Below, one piece after another: positions 1-6,902 of a DNA stretch of 43,113 bases (its first letter is position 1; every line of letters starts with the position of its first letter). A program made the translations under genes and the position numbers. The stretch spans positions 1 through 43,113 of the forward strand of contig CAZFMJ010000021.1 in assembly GCA_964520045.1 (NCBI GenBank), written 5' to 3'. This DNA comes from CAZFMJ01 sp964520045 (GTDB lineage: Bacteria > Elusimicrobiota > Elusimicrobia > Elusimicrobiales > CAZFMJ01). The notes under the pieces are model-generated. The model searched no databases. It had not been told where the DNA came from and saw nothing but the letters and a program-made list of their open reading frames with translations.

Positions 1-30
1 TCTTATTTTTGCTGTCAGCGCCAGAGGCAT
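1..30 (-). CDS. possible 5' end of a gene running off the window
   Basis: A minus-strand ATG at 30 is preceded at good spacing by a GGGAG ribosome binding site (its complement lies near 38-42). It opens a frame of ten codons, MPLALTAKIR, before the window ends. The pattern recalls the start of Rrf2-type regulators, but ten residues cannot establish this. It is listed only because the start and its Shine-Dalgarno look real. Confidence 0.3.
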   Translation of the reverse strand, partial: MPLALTAKIR

Positions 31-177
31 ATTTTTTCTCCCTTTCCCTTCACTATTGTTATAACAAAATCCTGCGATTAATAGATTGCCGACCTGCGAC
101 ATTTTCTTTAAGATTTAACGACTAAAAACCGCCATGCCGGGCACTACCTCCTAATCCGACATCCCAAGCGCCGTCAT

Positions 178-220
178 GCTGATTCCCCATATCGCCGCGG
201 AGCGGTGTTTCGCAATAAAA
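178..220 (+). pseudogene. relic fragment of an AbiEii-type toxin gene
   Basis: These 43 bases match 1993-2036 inside the intact AbiEii gene with about three substitutions. They encode LIPHIAAERCFAIK where the intact gene encodes LIPHITAERCFAIK. Two of the differences are synonymous, so this looks like a diverged second copy that once was translated rather than a fresh duplication. The similarity stops just before the nucleotidyltransferase GG motif. No reading frame continues on either side. The surrounding bases 31-344 show no other gene. Confidence 0.6.
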
Positions 221-344
221 GCTCTTTCGTCGGATATTTATTATTACAATTGCAGATTCCAACAAAAAGCGTTATAACTTGCATTTGAAATATTTATGGC
301 AGGCGCTTTAATTATATGGGGACAATTTTTAGCCTTAAATTATC

Positions 345-389
345 CCTTTACAAAGGTATATAATAGATATTATTTTACCTTTACAAAGG
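345..389 (+). promoter_or_regulatory. paired near-palindromic operator sites and candidate promoter
   Basis: The 12-mer CCTTTACAAAGG occurs at 345-356 and again at 378-389, 33 bp apart (about three helical turns). The first copy contains a TTTACA that could serve as a -35, with TATTTT at 371-376 as -10 after an 18-bp gap. The second copy would then lie near the transcription start. This is the usual geometry of a repressed, self-regulated promoter. It stands directly before the ATG at 397. The arrangement is seen; the operator role is inferred. Confidence 0.5.
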
Positions 390-396
390 AACTAAT

Positions 397-460
397 ATGA
401 CAAAGGAAACCACGCTTAATCTTATTTACGAATGGCAGAATTTAATAGTGAACCTCCCCC
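397..460 (+). pseudogene. N-terminal stub of a probable ATP-binding protein gene
   Basis: The ATG at 397 sits seven bases after an AAAGG sequence and opens with MTKETTLNLIYEWQNLIVNL. This resembles the first residues of AAA-type ATP-binding proteins of the DUF4143-associated group, which often begin with a helix containing EWQ. After about 20 codons the frame runs into DNA that belongs to the minus-strand transposase remnant and becomes low-complexity nonsense up to the stop at 672. I read it as a gene start cut off by insertion and deletion. The family assignment rests on very few residues. Confidence 0.35.
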
Positions 461-484
461 GACGGGAGTCAGAGGCTTCCCCGA

Positions 485-892
485 CTACAACGGAAGCAGC
501 AGTTGCCCCGAATCATCCTTCGCCTGATACTCCACATACCGCAAAATTTCCTTCTCGTTTAACCCAAGGCTGGTCACACAATACCCTCGCGACCAGATTC
601 CTTCCTGCCCGTTATATACCTTCTTCAGATACGGAAATTTCGCTCGCAACATCTTCGCTGACTGTGCCTTAATATATTGAACCACATCGGCAACTGCTAT
701 GCGCGGTGGCACTACTACCACCATGTGCACATGAGCCTCCTGAACGTTCAGCTTTATTACCCCTTTTGATAATGAAGAAAAATATATAAAATTGAAAGGC
801 ATAAAAATACGGGTGGTGAATATAATCCGGCATTTGCTCAGCCCGCAAGGGTGATTTTCAACTGTGCCGCGGGCTCTACAGTGGGGGGGCAT
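485..892 (-). pseudogene. tnpA: IS200-family Y1 transposase (TnpA), internally deleted
   Basis: The frame carries the hallmarks of the IS200/IS605 HUH single-strand transposase. These are an opening like LSKCRIIFTTR, the metal-binding HVHMVVVVPP (HUH motif), a YIKAQSA helix, GIWSRGYCVTSLG, and the catalytic-tyrosine helix EILRYVEYQ. Between the opening and the HUH motif roughly 30-40 residues that full-length enzymes (about 130-150 aa) have are missing. They are replaced by unrelated sequence, so the protein is unlikely to fold normally. At its 3' side a small hairpin (CTCCC 454-458 with GGGAG 64-68 of the same block) could be the subterminal hairpin of the element's end. It may have been mobilised by a TnpA elsewhere in the genome. 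Confidence 0.7.
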
Positions 893-899
893 TTTCGGT

Positions 900-996
900 C
901 ACCCCTTCGATTCGCCTTACTCACTCAGGGTGTGGTTCGACAGGCTCACCATCCTGAGCAAAGTCGAAGGAATACTGAGCGTAGTTGAATGTATCA
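900..996. repeat. dispersed REP-like repeat, copy 1
   Basis: This block contains GGTGTGGTTCGACAGGCTC, then CCTGAGCAAAGTCGAAGG and CTGAGCGTAGTTGAATG. The same string recurs at 40473-40561 with few changes. It is rich in internal complementarity between TTCGACAGGCTCA and TGAGCAAAGTCGAA. Repeats of this style (TTCGAC..TGAGC) are widespread non-coding hairpin elements in environmental bacterial genomes. The short frames across it are not genes. Confidence 0.6.
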
Positions 997-999
997 AAT

Positions 1000-1058
1000 T
1001 CAGCAAACACAGGCAAAGCGGGGGGGGGAAGGTTTATCGACGGGAACACACTGCCAAA
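1000..1058. repeat. direct repeat upstream of the AbiE module
   Basis: About 59 bp starting TCAGCAAACA, passing through a run of nine to ten G and GGTTTATCGACGGGAACACA, and ending CTGCCAAA. A copy in the same orientation lies at 2918-2976, on the other side of the AbiEi/AbiEii pair. Differences are a handful of substitutions and the length of the G run. Confidence 0.65.
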
Positions 1059-1119
1059 TATATGATGGTTTGGTTTTATGCCAATAAATAGAGCGGAAAT
1101 CAACAAAATAGACTTAAAT

Positions 1120-1160
1120 CAAACCAATTATTGAATTTTGGTTTGTTTTTATACTAATAT
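1120..1160 (+). promoter_or_regulatory. candidate abiE promoter with overlapping inverted repeat
   Basis: CAAACCAA at 1120-1127 and TTGGTTTG at 1138-1145 form a perfect 8-bp inverted repeat with a 10-bp spacer. TTGAAT at 1131-1136 and TAATAT at 1155-1160 could be -35 and -10 boxes 18 bp apart. The predicted start of transcription would fall at or just before the ATG at 1168, which has no Shine-Dalgarno, so the mRNA may be leaderless. AbiEi antitoxins are known to bind inverted repeats in their own promoter, which fits. The promoter assignment is inferred. Confidence 0.45.
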
Positions 1161-1167
1161 ATTGACA

Positions 1168-1953
1168 ATGACTCACTCAAATAAAACAAAAATAAACCAA
1201 CTTTTAACAACATGGCCGAATGGCACTGTTTCGGTCTGCTCATGGCTTCATCATCAAGGTTTCGGCTATGATCTTTTAAGCCTTTACCGTAAAAGCGGAT
1301 GGATATACCCCATAGGCCGCGGAGCTGTCGCCCGCATGGGAGATAAAGTGGACTGGACAGGCGGTCTCTATGCAATTCAGGAGCAGTTGGGACTTCTCAT
1401 CCATATCGGCGGTAAAACAGCGTTGGAAATGCATGGTTATGCCCACTTTTTGCCTTTGGGAAAAGGCCGAAAGGTGTTTCTATTCGGCGCCCCGTTGCTG
1501 CGGCCGCCTGCCTGGTTTATGCGGCATGGATGGGATGTTAAACCTATCTATGCAACAACAACTCTCTTTGGAAAAGATGCTGAATTGGGACTCACAAAAA
1601 AAGAAATGGGAGCATATTCAATAACCCTTTCCTCTCCGGAACGGGCAATAATGGAAATTCTTAACCTTGTGCCGAAGCAGGCATCTTTTGAGGAAGCAAG
1701 GCTTTTGTTCGGGGGGTTGACCACATTGCGCCCCCAGCTGGCTCAGAAACTGCTGGAGCGCTGCAATTCAATAAAAGTTACTCGTCTATTTATGTTTTTG
1801 GCGGAAAAATTCAATCATGCATGGACAGCCAAACTCGAGACGTCTAAGTTAAATTTTGGGGAAGGCAAACGCATGATCGTCAAAGGCGGACATCTGGATC
1901 TAAAGTATAAGATCACAGTGCCGGCAATCAGCGAAGCGGAAGAGAGCTCATGA
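1168..1953 (+). CDS. abiEi: AbiEi-type antitoxin / transcriptional regulator
   Basis: A 261-residue protein of the AbiEi antitoxin family of type IV toxin-antitoxin systems. It neutralises the AbiEii nucleotidyltransferase without forming a stable complex and represses its own promoter. The first ~90 residues form the winged-helix part (short helices, then SGWIYPIGRGAVARMGD and GGLYAIQEQLGL). The remainder, with GGKTALEMHGYAHFLPLG and SSPERAIMEIL, is the antitoxin domain. The frame can be extended to a TTG at 1138, but that extension lies inside the inverted repeat, so I choose the ATG at 1168. The stop overlaps the toxin start by 4 bp (ATGA), the standard arrangement for this pair. Confidence 0.85.
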   Translation: MTHSNKTKINQLLTTWPNGTVSVCSWLHHQGFGYDLLSLYRKSGWIYPIGRGAVARMGDKVDWTGGLYAIQEQLGLLIHIGGKTALEMHGYAHFLPLGKGRKVFLFGAPLLRPPAWFMRHGWDVKPIYATTTLFGKDAELGLTKKEMGAYSITLSSPERAIMEILNLVPKQASFEEARLLFGGLTTLRPQLAQKLLERCNSIKVTRLFMFLAEKFNHAWTAKLETSKLNFGEGKRMIVKGGHLDLKYKITVPAISEAEESS

Positions 1954-2867
1954 AAAAAAGCCCCTTTTTCAAGCAGGCAGAATTTATGCTCCGGCTGATT
2001 CCTCATATCACCGCAGAGCGGTGTTTCGCAATAAAAGGCGGCACTGCCATTAATTTTTTTATTCGGGATATGCCAAGACTGTCCGTGGATATTGACCTGA
2101 CTTATGTTCCGATAGAAGGGCGCGAAGACTCTTTGAAAAATATCAGCATGGCTCTTAAACGCATCACTGCCTCTATCAAAAAAACGTTTCCAAAATCACA
2201 GATACAAGAAAGTCATGGGAACAAATCAGAATATATCACCAAACTTTTTGTCAGCGACCTTCAATCCAGGATTGGAATTGAGCCTAACTTAGTGATTCGC
2301 GGAACAGTGTTCCCATGCGAAAAGCGCCGGCTCTCAAAAAATGCCGAAGAAATTTTCGAGCTTTCTGTCTCAGCTGTTACACTTTCAGAAGCCGAACTTT
2401 ACGGCGGCAAGATTTGCGCTGCTTTAGACCGCCAGCATCCGCGGGATCTTTTTGACATTAAAATCCTGCTGGACACCGGGGGAATCACGCCTGAGATTAG
2501 GAAAGCTTTCATAATCTGCATGGTAAGCCACGACCGGGCTATGCATGAGATGATAGACCCTGTCAGAAAAAATATCAGGAGCATTTTCGATACCGACTTC
2601 ATAGGTATGACTAAAGAACCCGTTGAATATGAAACGCTCATCGATATAAGGGAAAAATTGATAGAAAAATTAAAAAACGACCTCACCGAATCTGAAAAGA
2701 AATTCATCCTATCCGTAAAAGAAGGCAGGCCGGAATGGGCGCTTTTAGAACTGGCAGATATTGATAAATTGCCCGCAATTCAGTGGAAGCTGCAAAACAT
2801 CGCTAATATGAAAAAAACAAAGCATCAGGATTATGTGCGGAAACTTAAAAACAAGTTAGGCATATAA
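1950..2867 (+). CDS. abiEii: AbiEii-type nucleotidyltransferase toxin
   Basis: A 305-residue AbiEii/MenT-type toxin. These enzymes use NTPs to modify cellular RNA, for MenT enzymes the 3' end of tRNAs, and stop growth or abort phage infection. The nucleotidyltransferase signature is intact: GG at 30-31 in IKGGTAINFF, then the metal-binding D47 and D49 in LSVDIDLTYVP. The later conserved HPRDLFDIK motif (R165, D166) and the tyrosine in ELYGGKICAAL are also present. Length is normal for the family. It is translationally coupled to the antitoxin. The module has no other gene between the flanking direct repeats, so it looks like a self-contained cassette. All key residues are present, so it is probably active. 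Confidence 0.87.
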   Translation: MKKSPFFKQAEFMLRLIPHITAERCFAIKGGTAINFFIRDMPRLSVDIDLTYVPIEGREDSLKNISMALKRITASIKKTFPKSQIQESHGNKSEYITKLFVSDLQSRIGIEPNLVIRGTVFPCEKRRLSKNAEEIFELSVSAVTLSEAELYGGKICAALDRQHPRDLFDIKILLDTGGITPEIRKAFIICMVSHDRAMHEMIDPVRKNIRSIFDTDFIGMTKEPVEYETLIDIREKLIEKLKNDLTESEKKFILSVKEGRPEWALLELADIDKLPAIQWKLQNIANMKKTKHQDYVRKLKNKLGI

Positions 2868-2917
2868 CCTATCTGGTGTCCATTTGGTGTCCAGTTGGAG
2901 TAGGTTTTGGTCAAAAA

Positions 2918-2976
2918 TCAGCAAACAGCGGCAAAGCGGGGGGGAAGGTTTCTCGACGGGAACACACTGCGGCAAA
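2918..2976. repeat. direct repeat downstream of the AbiE module
   Basis: Second copy of the repeat at 1000-1058, same orientation. It shares TCAGCAAACA, GGCAAAGCGGGGG, GAAGGTTT, TCGACGGGAACACACTGC and CAAA. It begins about 50 bp after the toxin stop and ends about 20 bp before the truncated tRNA. Confidence 0.65.
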
Positions 2977-2995
2977 ATCCGGCAAACATCATGGG

Positions 2996-3038
2996 CTACT
3001 TTGCGAAGGTAGCGCTCTCCCAGCTGAGCTACACGCCC
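2996..3038 (-). pseudogene. 5' half of a tRNA-Ala(CGC) gene, truncated
   Basis: Read on the minus strand from 3038, this gives acceptor strand GGGCGTG, TA, a D arm GCTC-AGCTGGGA-GAGC, and an anticodon arm CTACC-TTCGCAA-AGTAG, whose loop holds anticodon CGC (alanine). These are nucleotides 1-43 of a standard tRNA. One pair at the base of the anticodon loop is mismatched. The variable loop, T arm and 3' acceptor strand are absent; the sequence continues toward the repeat at 2918-2976. A half tRNA at the edge of a foreign cassette is a typical integration or recombination scar. Confidence 0.65.
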
Positions 3039-3220
3039 TTAAATCGTCCTCAGTAAACAAGCGAGTCCTAATGCAGCGACAGCGAATTAGGGCACGCCCT
3101 TAAATCGTCCTCAGTAAACAAGCGAGTCCCAACGAACAACAGTGAGCCGGGACACGCCCAAAAAACATCCTTAGTGAACAAGCGAGTCCCGACGAACTAC
3201 AGCGAACCGGGGCACGCCCG
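3033..3220. repeat. three tandem ~60-bp hairpin repeats
   Basis: Units begin at 3033, 3094 and 3154, each with ACGCCC, followed by a conserved core CAAGCGAGTCC and an inverted pair, ending before another ACGCCC at 3214. The stems differ in sequence but keep pairing: CCTAAT/ATTAGG in unit 1, GTCCC/GGGAC in unit 2, CCCG/CGGGG in unit 3. The first ACGCCC overlaps the 5' end of the truncated tRNA. The remaining bases 3221-3398 contain no gene I can support. Confidence 0.65.
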
Positions 3221-3398
3221 TTTATCCTTATTTTTTCGGCATTTTTACAGATGTCTAAACTCTACTTCGGGACTCAATTACCGCAACGCAGCCTTTACAA
3301 AAACATCCAACCTGCATTGGTGTAATTTTAGCACACAAATACTATCGTGCTCCATAGAAAGATGCCCAAAACCATGAACATGCATCCGGCGCAGCGCA

Positions 3399-5297
3399 TT
3401 AGGAACGGGAATCCAGCACTTCGCGCACTTTGCACGCGAACGATTCCATAGTAAACGGCTTTTGAAGAAAATTAATACCCGAATCCAATGTCCCGTGATG
3501 CAGAATTACATTATGCGTATATCCCGACATATACAGCACTTTTGAATCAGGGCAATGCTGTATAAAACGCAGGGCAAGTTCTTTGCCGTTCATTTTCGGC
3601 ATAATGACATCAGTAATAAGGAGATGAATTTTTCCGCCTGAATACTCCGCCATTTTCCGCAAAGCGTCATCCGGCGTAGTAGTTTCAACGACCGAATAGC
3701 CCTGCTGAATCAATATGCGAACAGCCAGTTTGCGGACAGTCGCTTCATCTTCCACCAAAAGAATAGTTTCCTGTCCCCTTGGTAAATCTTTAAGCTTTAC
3801 TATCATATCCGGAGCATCCGATTTTTCTTTCACGCAGGGCAGATAGATTTTAAAAGTCGTGCCTCTATCCCGCTCGCTGTAGACCCAGATATGTCCGCCG
3901 CTCTGCTTGACAATGCTATAGCAGGTCGCCAACCCCATGCCTGTCCCTCTTCCCGGCTCTTTTGTGGTGAAAAAGGGCTCAAAAAGATGCGACTGCACAT
4001 CCGCGGTCATGCCGCTTCCCGTATCGCTCACGGCAAGCATGGTGTATTCACCGGACGGCACTTCAGGATGCTCTTTGCTGTAGTTTTGGTCTAAAACGGC
4101 ATTACCTGTTTCAATTGTCAGTTTTCCGCCGTTTGCCATCGCATCGCGGGCATTAACAGCCAGATTCATTATCACCTGTTCCATCTGGGACGGATCAGCT
4201 TTAACCGACCCCAAATCCCGCTCAGGCACGGTAACCAGCTCTATATCCTCTCCTATAACCCGGCGGATCATTTTATCCATCTGCATAATCACGTCGTTAA
4301 GATTGAGAATTTTGGTCTCAACAATATTCTGCCGCGAAAAGGTCAGCAGGCGGCGCGTCAAATCTGCGGCGCGTTTTCCCGCGGCGGCTACTTCCTCAAT
4401 AAGCTCGCGGCCGGCCTCAGCCGGAAATTTTCCCTGAAGAAAAAACGTGCAGCTGCCCATAATAACCGTTAAAAGATTATTAAAATCATGGGCTATGCCT
4501 CCGGCCAAACGTCCGATAACCTCCATTTTCTGGGACTGGCGAAGCTGATCTTCGACTTTAGACCGCTGAATCATGCCCGCGATAAGATCAGCCACGGCGG
4601 CAAAAAAAATCTCCTCTTTTTCATTGCGTATATGACCGCTTTTCACGTACAGATTAATAACGCCCTGCACCTTGCCGGCAAATATCACCGGAACACAGTG
4701 ATGGCCGTGGGGCGACATCCCGGCATATTTAATATCATGCCTGTCGTCTATATTATCGGCAAATACCGGTTTTCCTGAAAGCGCGGCTCTGCCGCACAAA
4801 CATCTGCCGAATGGAAGGCGGGCGCATGATTCCAGCAGTGAAGCCGGCAGGCCTTTCTGCGTTTCCATGCGCAGAAAACCGCCTGTTTTTTCAACAAGAA
4901 ATATCGCGCCTTTGGATTCCACCGACAGCCATTTTACGGACAGCAGGCAGTCTAACGTTTTTTCCAGTTTCTCATGCAGGGTAATATTTTCAAGAGAAAG
5001 CCTCAGCAGTATATTTACAACTTCCTGCGTCTGATTGACATATTGGATCTGCTCCACAGCCAGTTTATGCCCGGCCTGAGAATCCGCTGAATCAATTTCA
5101 GCTTTTTCCCGCAGGTTTTTTTCCTTGGTAATCCACCAATACAGAAACGGCAGGGCAAACAATGCAAGCAGAATACCGGCAATCAAATTTCCAAAAAAGC
5201 AGTAATGTAAATTCAAAAACCGCGAAACAGCCATAACCGCAAAATTAGCGGAGACAAAAATAACCAAAATCCCGGCCACAACGTGTTTTGTTTTCAT
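3399..5297 (-). CDS. membrane hybrid histidine kinase (2TM-GAF-HisKA-HATPase-REC)
   Basis: A 632-residue hybrid sensor kinase. Two membrane helices (about 7-28 and 34-57) with almost no external loop anchor it. A GAF domain (about 95-240) is the likely sensor and is rich in Cys and His (C158, C166, C168, H197, H199, H200, C201), a pattern that could bind metal or sense redox. The phosphoacceptor is H270 in GGIAHDFNNLLTV. The ATPase has the N box NLAVNARDAM, G1 DTGSGM, F box FEPFFTTK and G2 GRGTGMGLA. A C-terminal receiver follows with D563 in ITDVIMPKMNG and K613. It is transcribed divergently from the FlgO-like gene at 5490. Confidence 0.9.
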   Translation of the reverse strand: MKTKHVVAGILVIFVSANFAVMAVSRFLNLHYCFFGNLIAGILLALFALPFLYWWITKEKNLREKAEIDSADSQAGHKLAVEQIQYVNQTQEVVNILLRLSLENITLHEKLEKTLDCLLSVKWLSVESKGAIFLVEKTGGFLRMETQKGLPASLLESCARLPFGRCLCGRAALSGKPVFADNIDDRHDIKYAGMSPHGHHCVPVIFAGKVQGVINLYVKSGHIRNEKEEIFFAAVADLIAGMIQRSKVEDQLRQSQKMEVIGRLAGGIAHDFNNLLTVIMGSCTFFLQGKFPAEAGRELIEEVAAAGKRAADLTRRLLTFSRQNIVETKILNLNDVIMQMDKMIRRVIGEDIELVTVPERDLGSVKADPSQMEQVIMNLAVNARDAMANGGKLTIETGNAVLDQNYSKEHPEVPSGEYTMLAVSDTGSGMTADVQSHLFEPFFTTKEPGRGTGMGLATCYSIVKQSGGHIWVYSERDRGTTFKIYLPCVKEKSDAPDMIVKLKDLPRGQETILLVEDEATVRKLAVRILIQQGYSVVETTTPDDALRKMAEYSGGKIHLLITDVIMPKMNGKELALRFIQHCPDSKVLYMSGYTHNVILHHGTLDSGINFLQKPFTMESFACKVREVLDSRS

Positions 5298-5354
5298 AAT
5301 TCAGATTCTCCTGTCCAGTGTAGTGATAATACAATTTTAACGCCGCAAAATCAT

Positions 5355-5411
5355 GGCCGTTCCCCCATTTGGCCGTTCCCCCATTTCCCATCTACCTTTT
5401 ACCTTCTACCC
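5355..5411. repeat. 16-bp tandem duplication plus half of a heptamer hairpin element
   Basis: GGCCGTTCCCCCATTT is present twice in tandem (about 5355-5386). TCTACC-TTTTACC-TTCTACC follows at 5390-5410, which is one arm of the heptamer family seen in full at 6389, 13374, 36421 and 38941. The opposite arm is not visible nearby, so this is a remnant. Confidence 0.5.
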
Positions 5412-5484
5412 TTTTTTATGAGCGTTATGTGAGCGCGGCGCGAGCGATGCGAGAATCCCGGCTGGTAGACTTACAGCAAGAGGC
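5412..5484 (+). promoter_or_regulatory. repeated upstream module, copy 1
   Basis: This block aligns with 8991-9063 over about 70 bp. Shared strings are TTTTTT, GAGCG, GTGAGCGCGG, GAGAAT, GGCTG and CTTA. Both copies end within 10 bases of the start of a signalling-locus gene (5490 and 9072), so a promoter or leader function is plausible. No clear -10/-35 pair can be fixed by eye. Confidence 0.35.
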
Positions 5485-5489
5485 AAAAT

Positions 5490-6386
5490 ATGAAACCCGC
5501 AAAACTTTTAACAATCGCGATACTGTTAAGCCTGAACGCGCAGGTCTGCCGGGGCGGAGACAATCTTAAGGCGATAGCAAGGGAATTCTCAAAACAGGCC
5601 GGCAATAAAGGCATAGAGCAGGTGGCGGTAATCCCGTTTATACCCATAGACGGAAGCGATCCCGCGCAAGGGCGTATAATATCGGAAAAACTGATAACCC
5701 TGATTGTGCGGCAGGGCTTGGTCAAAACGGTGGAAAGAGGAATGCTAAGCAGTATTATGGAAGAACATTATCTGGCATTTACCGGCATAATAGATGCGGC
5801 GGCGGCGCGCAAACTCGGCAGGGTTCTGTCCGCGGACGCCATAATAACGGGAACATTTTCAACGGAAAACGACAGCATAAACATAAATGCCCGGCTTATA
5901 AATACGCAGACAGGCGATATACTGGCGGCGCGAGAGGGATTTATGCCGCTGACGCATACTCAGATGAAAGACGCTCTTTCAGATATTAAGCCGTTCGCAC
6001 AGGCGGCAATGTTCGTGGATGTGCCCGAATTGGATGTGCCCGCTCCGCAGATACGGGAAACCGCAAATTTTTTCGAGAAAACAGCCGCGGGCAAAACAGA
6101 CTGTTCCGACGCATTCGCCAGAGTGGACGCTCTTGAAAAATCCATCCTTGATATAAAAGCCAGATACTGGGCGATACGCCTTAAAAACGGGCTGGATCTG
6201 CGCAGTCTTACGGCAAACCCGGGGTCCACAATATCCGACCCGGAACTTAAACGTAATTTTTACCAAAAACTTAACTATTATTATTACGAAAAAAACGGCG
6301 AGGCATCGCTGTCTTCCCGCGAACTTAAAAAATTTAAAGTAATAGATGAGGAAGCTTACAGGATATACAATGAATGCGGAATATAG
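5490..6386 (+). CDS. exported FlgO/CsgG-like protein
   Basis: A 298-residue protein with a Sec signal peptide (about 1-22) and a FlgO/CsgG-superfamily fold. Visible features are VAVIPFIPIDG, ISEKLITLIVRQG, KTVERGMLSSIMEEH, a KLGRVLSADAIITGTF strand-turn and NARLINTQTGDILAA. Relatives act in the periplasm or at the outer membrane (FlgO in the Vibrio flagellar outer ring region, CsgG in curli export, LpoB as a PBP activator). The Cys before Gly-Gly does not make a good lipobox, so it is probably soluble. The C-terminal ~110 residues (KARYWAIRLKNG) are shared with the second family member at 40907. An AGAGG ribosome binding site precedes the ATG. Confidence 0.7.
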   Translation: MKPAKLLTIAILLSLNAQVCRGGDNLKAIAREFSKQAGNKGIEQVAVIPFIPIDGSDPAQGRIISEKLITLIVRQGLVKTVERGMLSSIMEEHYLAFTGIIDAAAARKLGRVLSADAIITGTFSTENDSININARLINTQTGDILAAREGFMPLTHTQMKDALSDIKPFAQAAMFVDVPELDVPAPQIRETANFFEKTAAGKTDCSDAFARVDALEKSILDIKARYWAIRLKNGLDLRSLTANPGSTISDPELKRNFYQKLNYYYYEKNGEASLSSRELKKFKVIDEEAYRIYNECGI

Positions 6387-6388
6387 CA

Positions 6389-6487
6389 CGGGAGACGGTA
6401 GATGGGAAACGGTAGACGGAAAGGCAAAAACGAGCAAAGATTTGTTTTACCGTCTACCTTCTACCATCTCCCATCTACCGTCTCCGG
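6389..6487. repeat. heptamer hairpin element 2 (complete)
   Basis: Left arm 6389-6419 reads GGGAGAC GGTAGAT GGGAAAC GGTAGAC GG. Right arm 6450-6487, on the other strand, reads GGAGAC GGTAGAT GGGAGAT GGTAGAA GGTAGAC GG. The arms can pair, and the right one has an extra heptamer. The element begins two bases after the preceding stop codon and ends directly at the GGGGAGG ribosome binding site of the next gene. Confidence 0.75.
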
Positions 6488-6497
6488 GGAGGCTAAA

Positions 6498-6875
6498 ATG
6501 AAAGAATCAAAACGCAGAATACTTGTTGTGGATGACGAAGAATCGGTGCGCGATATTATAGCGCGGACAATAACGCGGTATTATCCGGACTGCGAGGTTT
6601 TCACCGCAAAGGACGGAGCGCAGGGCATGGAAAAACTTATGGAGATAAGGCCGTCGCTTGTAATAGTGGATGTGTGCATGCCCAATATGGATGGGAAAAA
6701 AATGTGCAGGCTTGTGCAAAGCCATCCATGGTTTTCGAGCACCCATATACTCGCGATAACAGGCTATCCTTCGCCAAAAGTAAGAGAAAGCATGTTCGAC
6801 AGAGGCGCCGGCGAATTTTTGCCGAAGCCTTTCGCGTTGTCAGAATTGCTGTCATGCGTAACCCGGCTGATTTAA
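6498..6875 (+). CDS. single-domain response regulator
   Basis: A 125-residue receiver with no output domain. It has the acidic pair in LVVDDEES, phosphoacceptor D58 in VIVDVCMPNMDG, the switch Thr in AITGYPS and the conserved Lys in LPKPFA. Such proteins pass phosphate within a relay or act by protein contact. The frame extends 32 codons upstream, but those codons lie in the heptamer hairpin. The ATG at 6498 follows a strong GGGGAGG site and is the start I choose. The partner is probably one of the adjacent kinases. Confidence 0.88.
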   Translation: MKESKRRILVVDDEESVRDIIARTITRYYPDCEVFTAKDGAQGMEKLMEIRPSLVIVDVCMPNMDGKKMCRLVQSHPWFSSTHILAITGYPSPKVRESMFDRGAGEFLPKPFALSELLSCVTRLI

Positions 6876-6902
6876 CATTATTATTATGAGGAGAAACGAC
6901 AT

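Noticed and set aside
864..1091. Small plus-strand ORF
   Set aside because: It translates through the REP-like repeat and the direct repeat with the G run; there is no plausible protein signature.
3033..3220. Possible CRISPR array
   Set aside because: The three ~60-bp units are directly adjacent with no unique spacers, and no cas genes are present; it is a tandem hairpin repeat.
2876..3377. Two small plus-strand ORFs after the toxin gene
   Set aside because: They cover the direct repeat, half tRNA and tandem repeats and have no coding character.
5979..6437. A minus-strand frame opposite the FlgO-like gene
   Set aside because: It runs through the heptamer hairpin and the complementary strand of a well-supported gene; no start signal and no homology visible.
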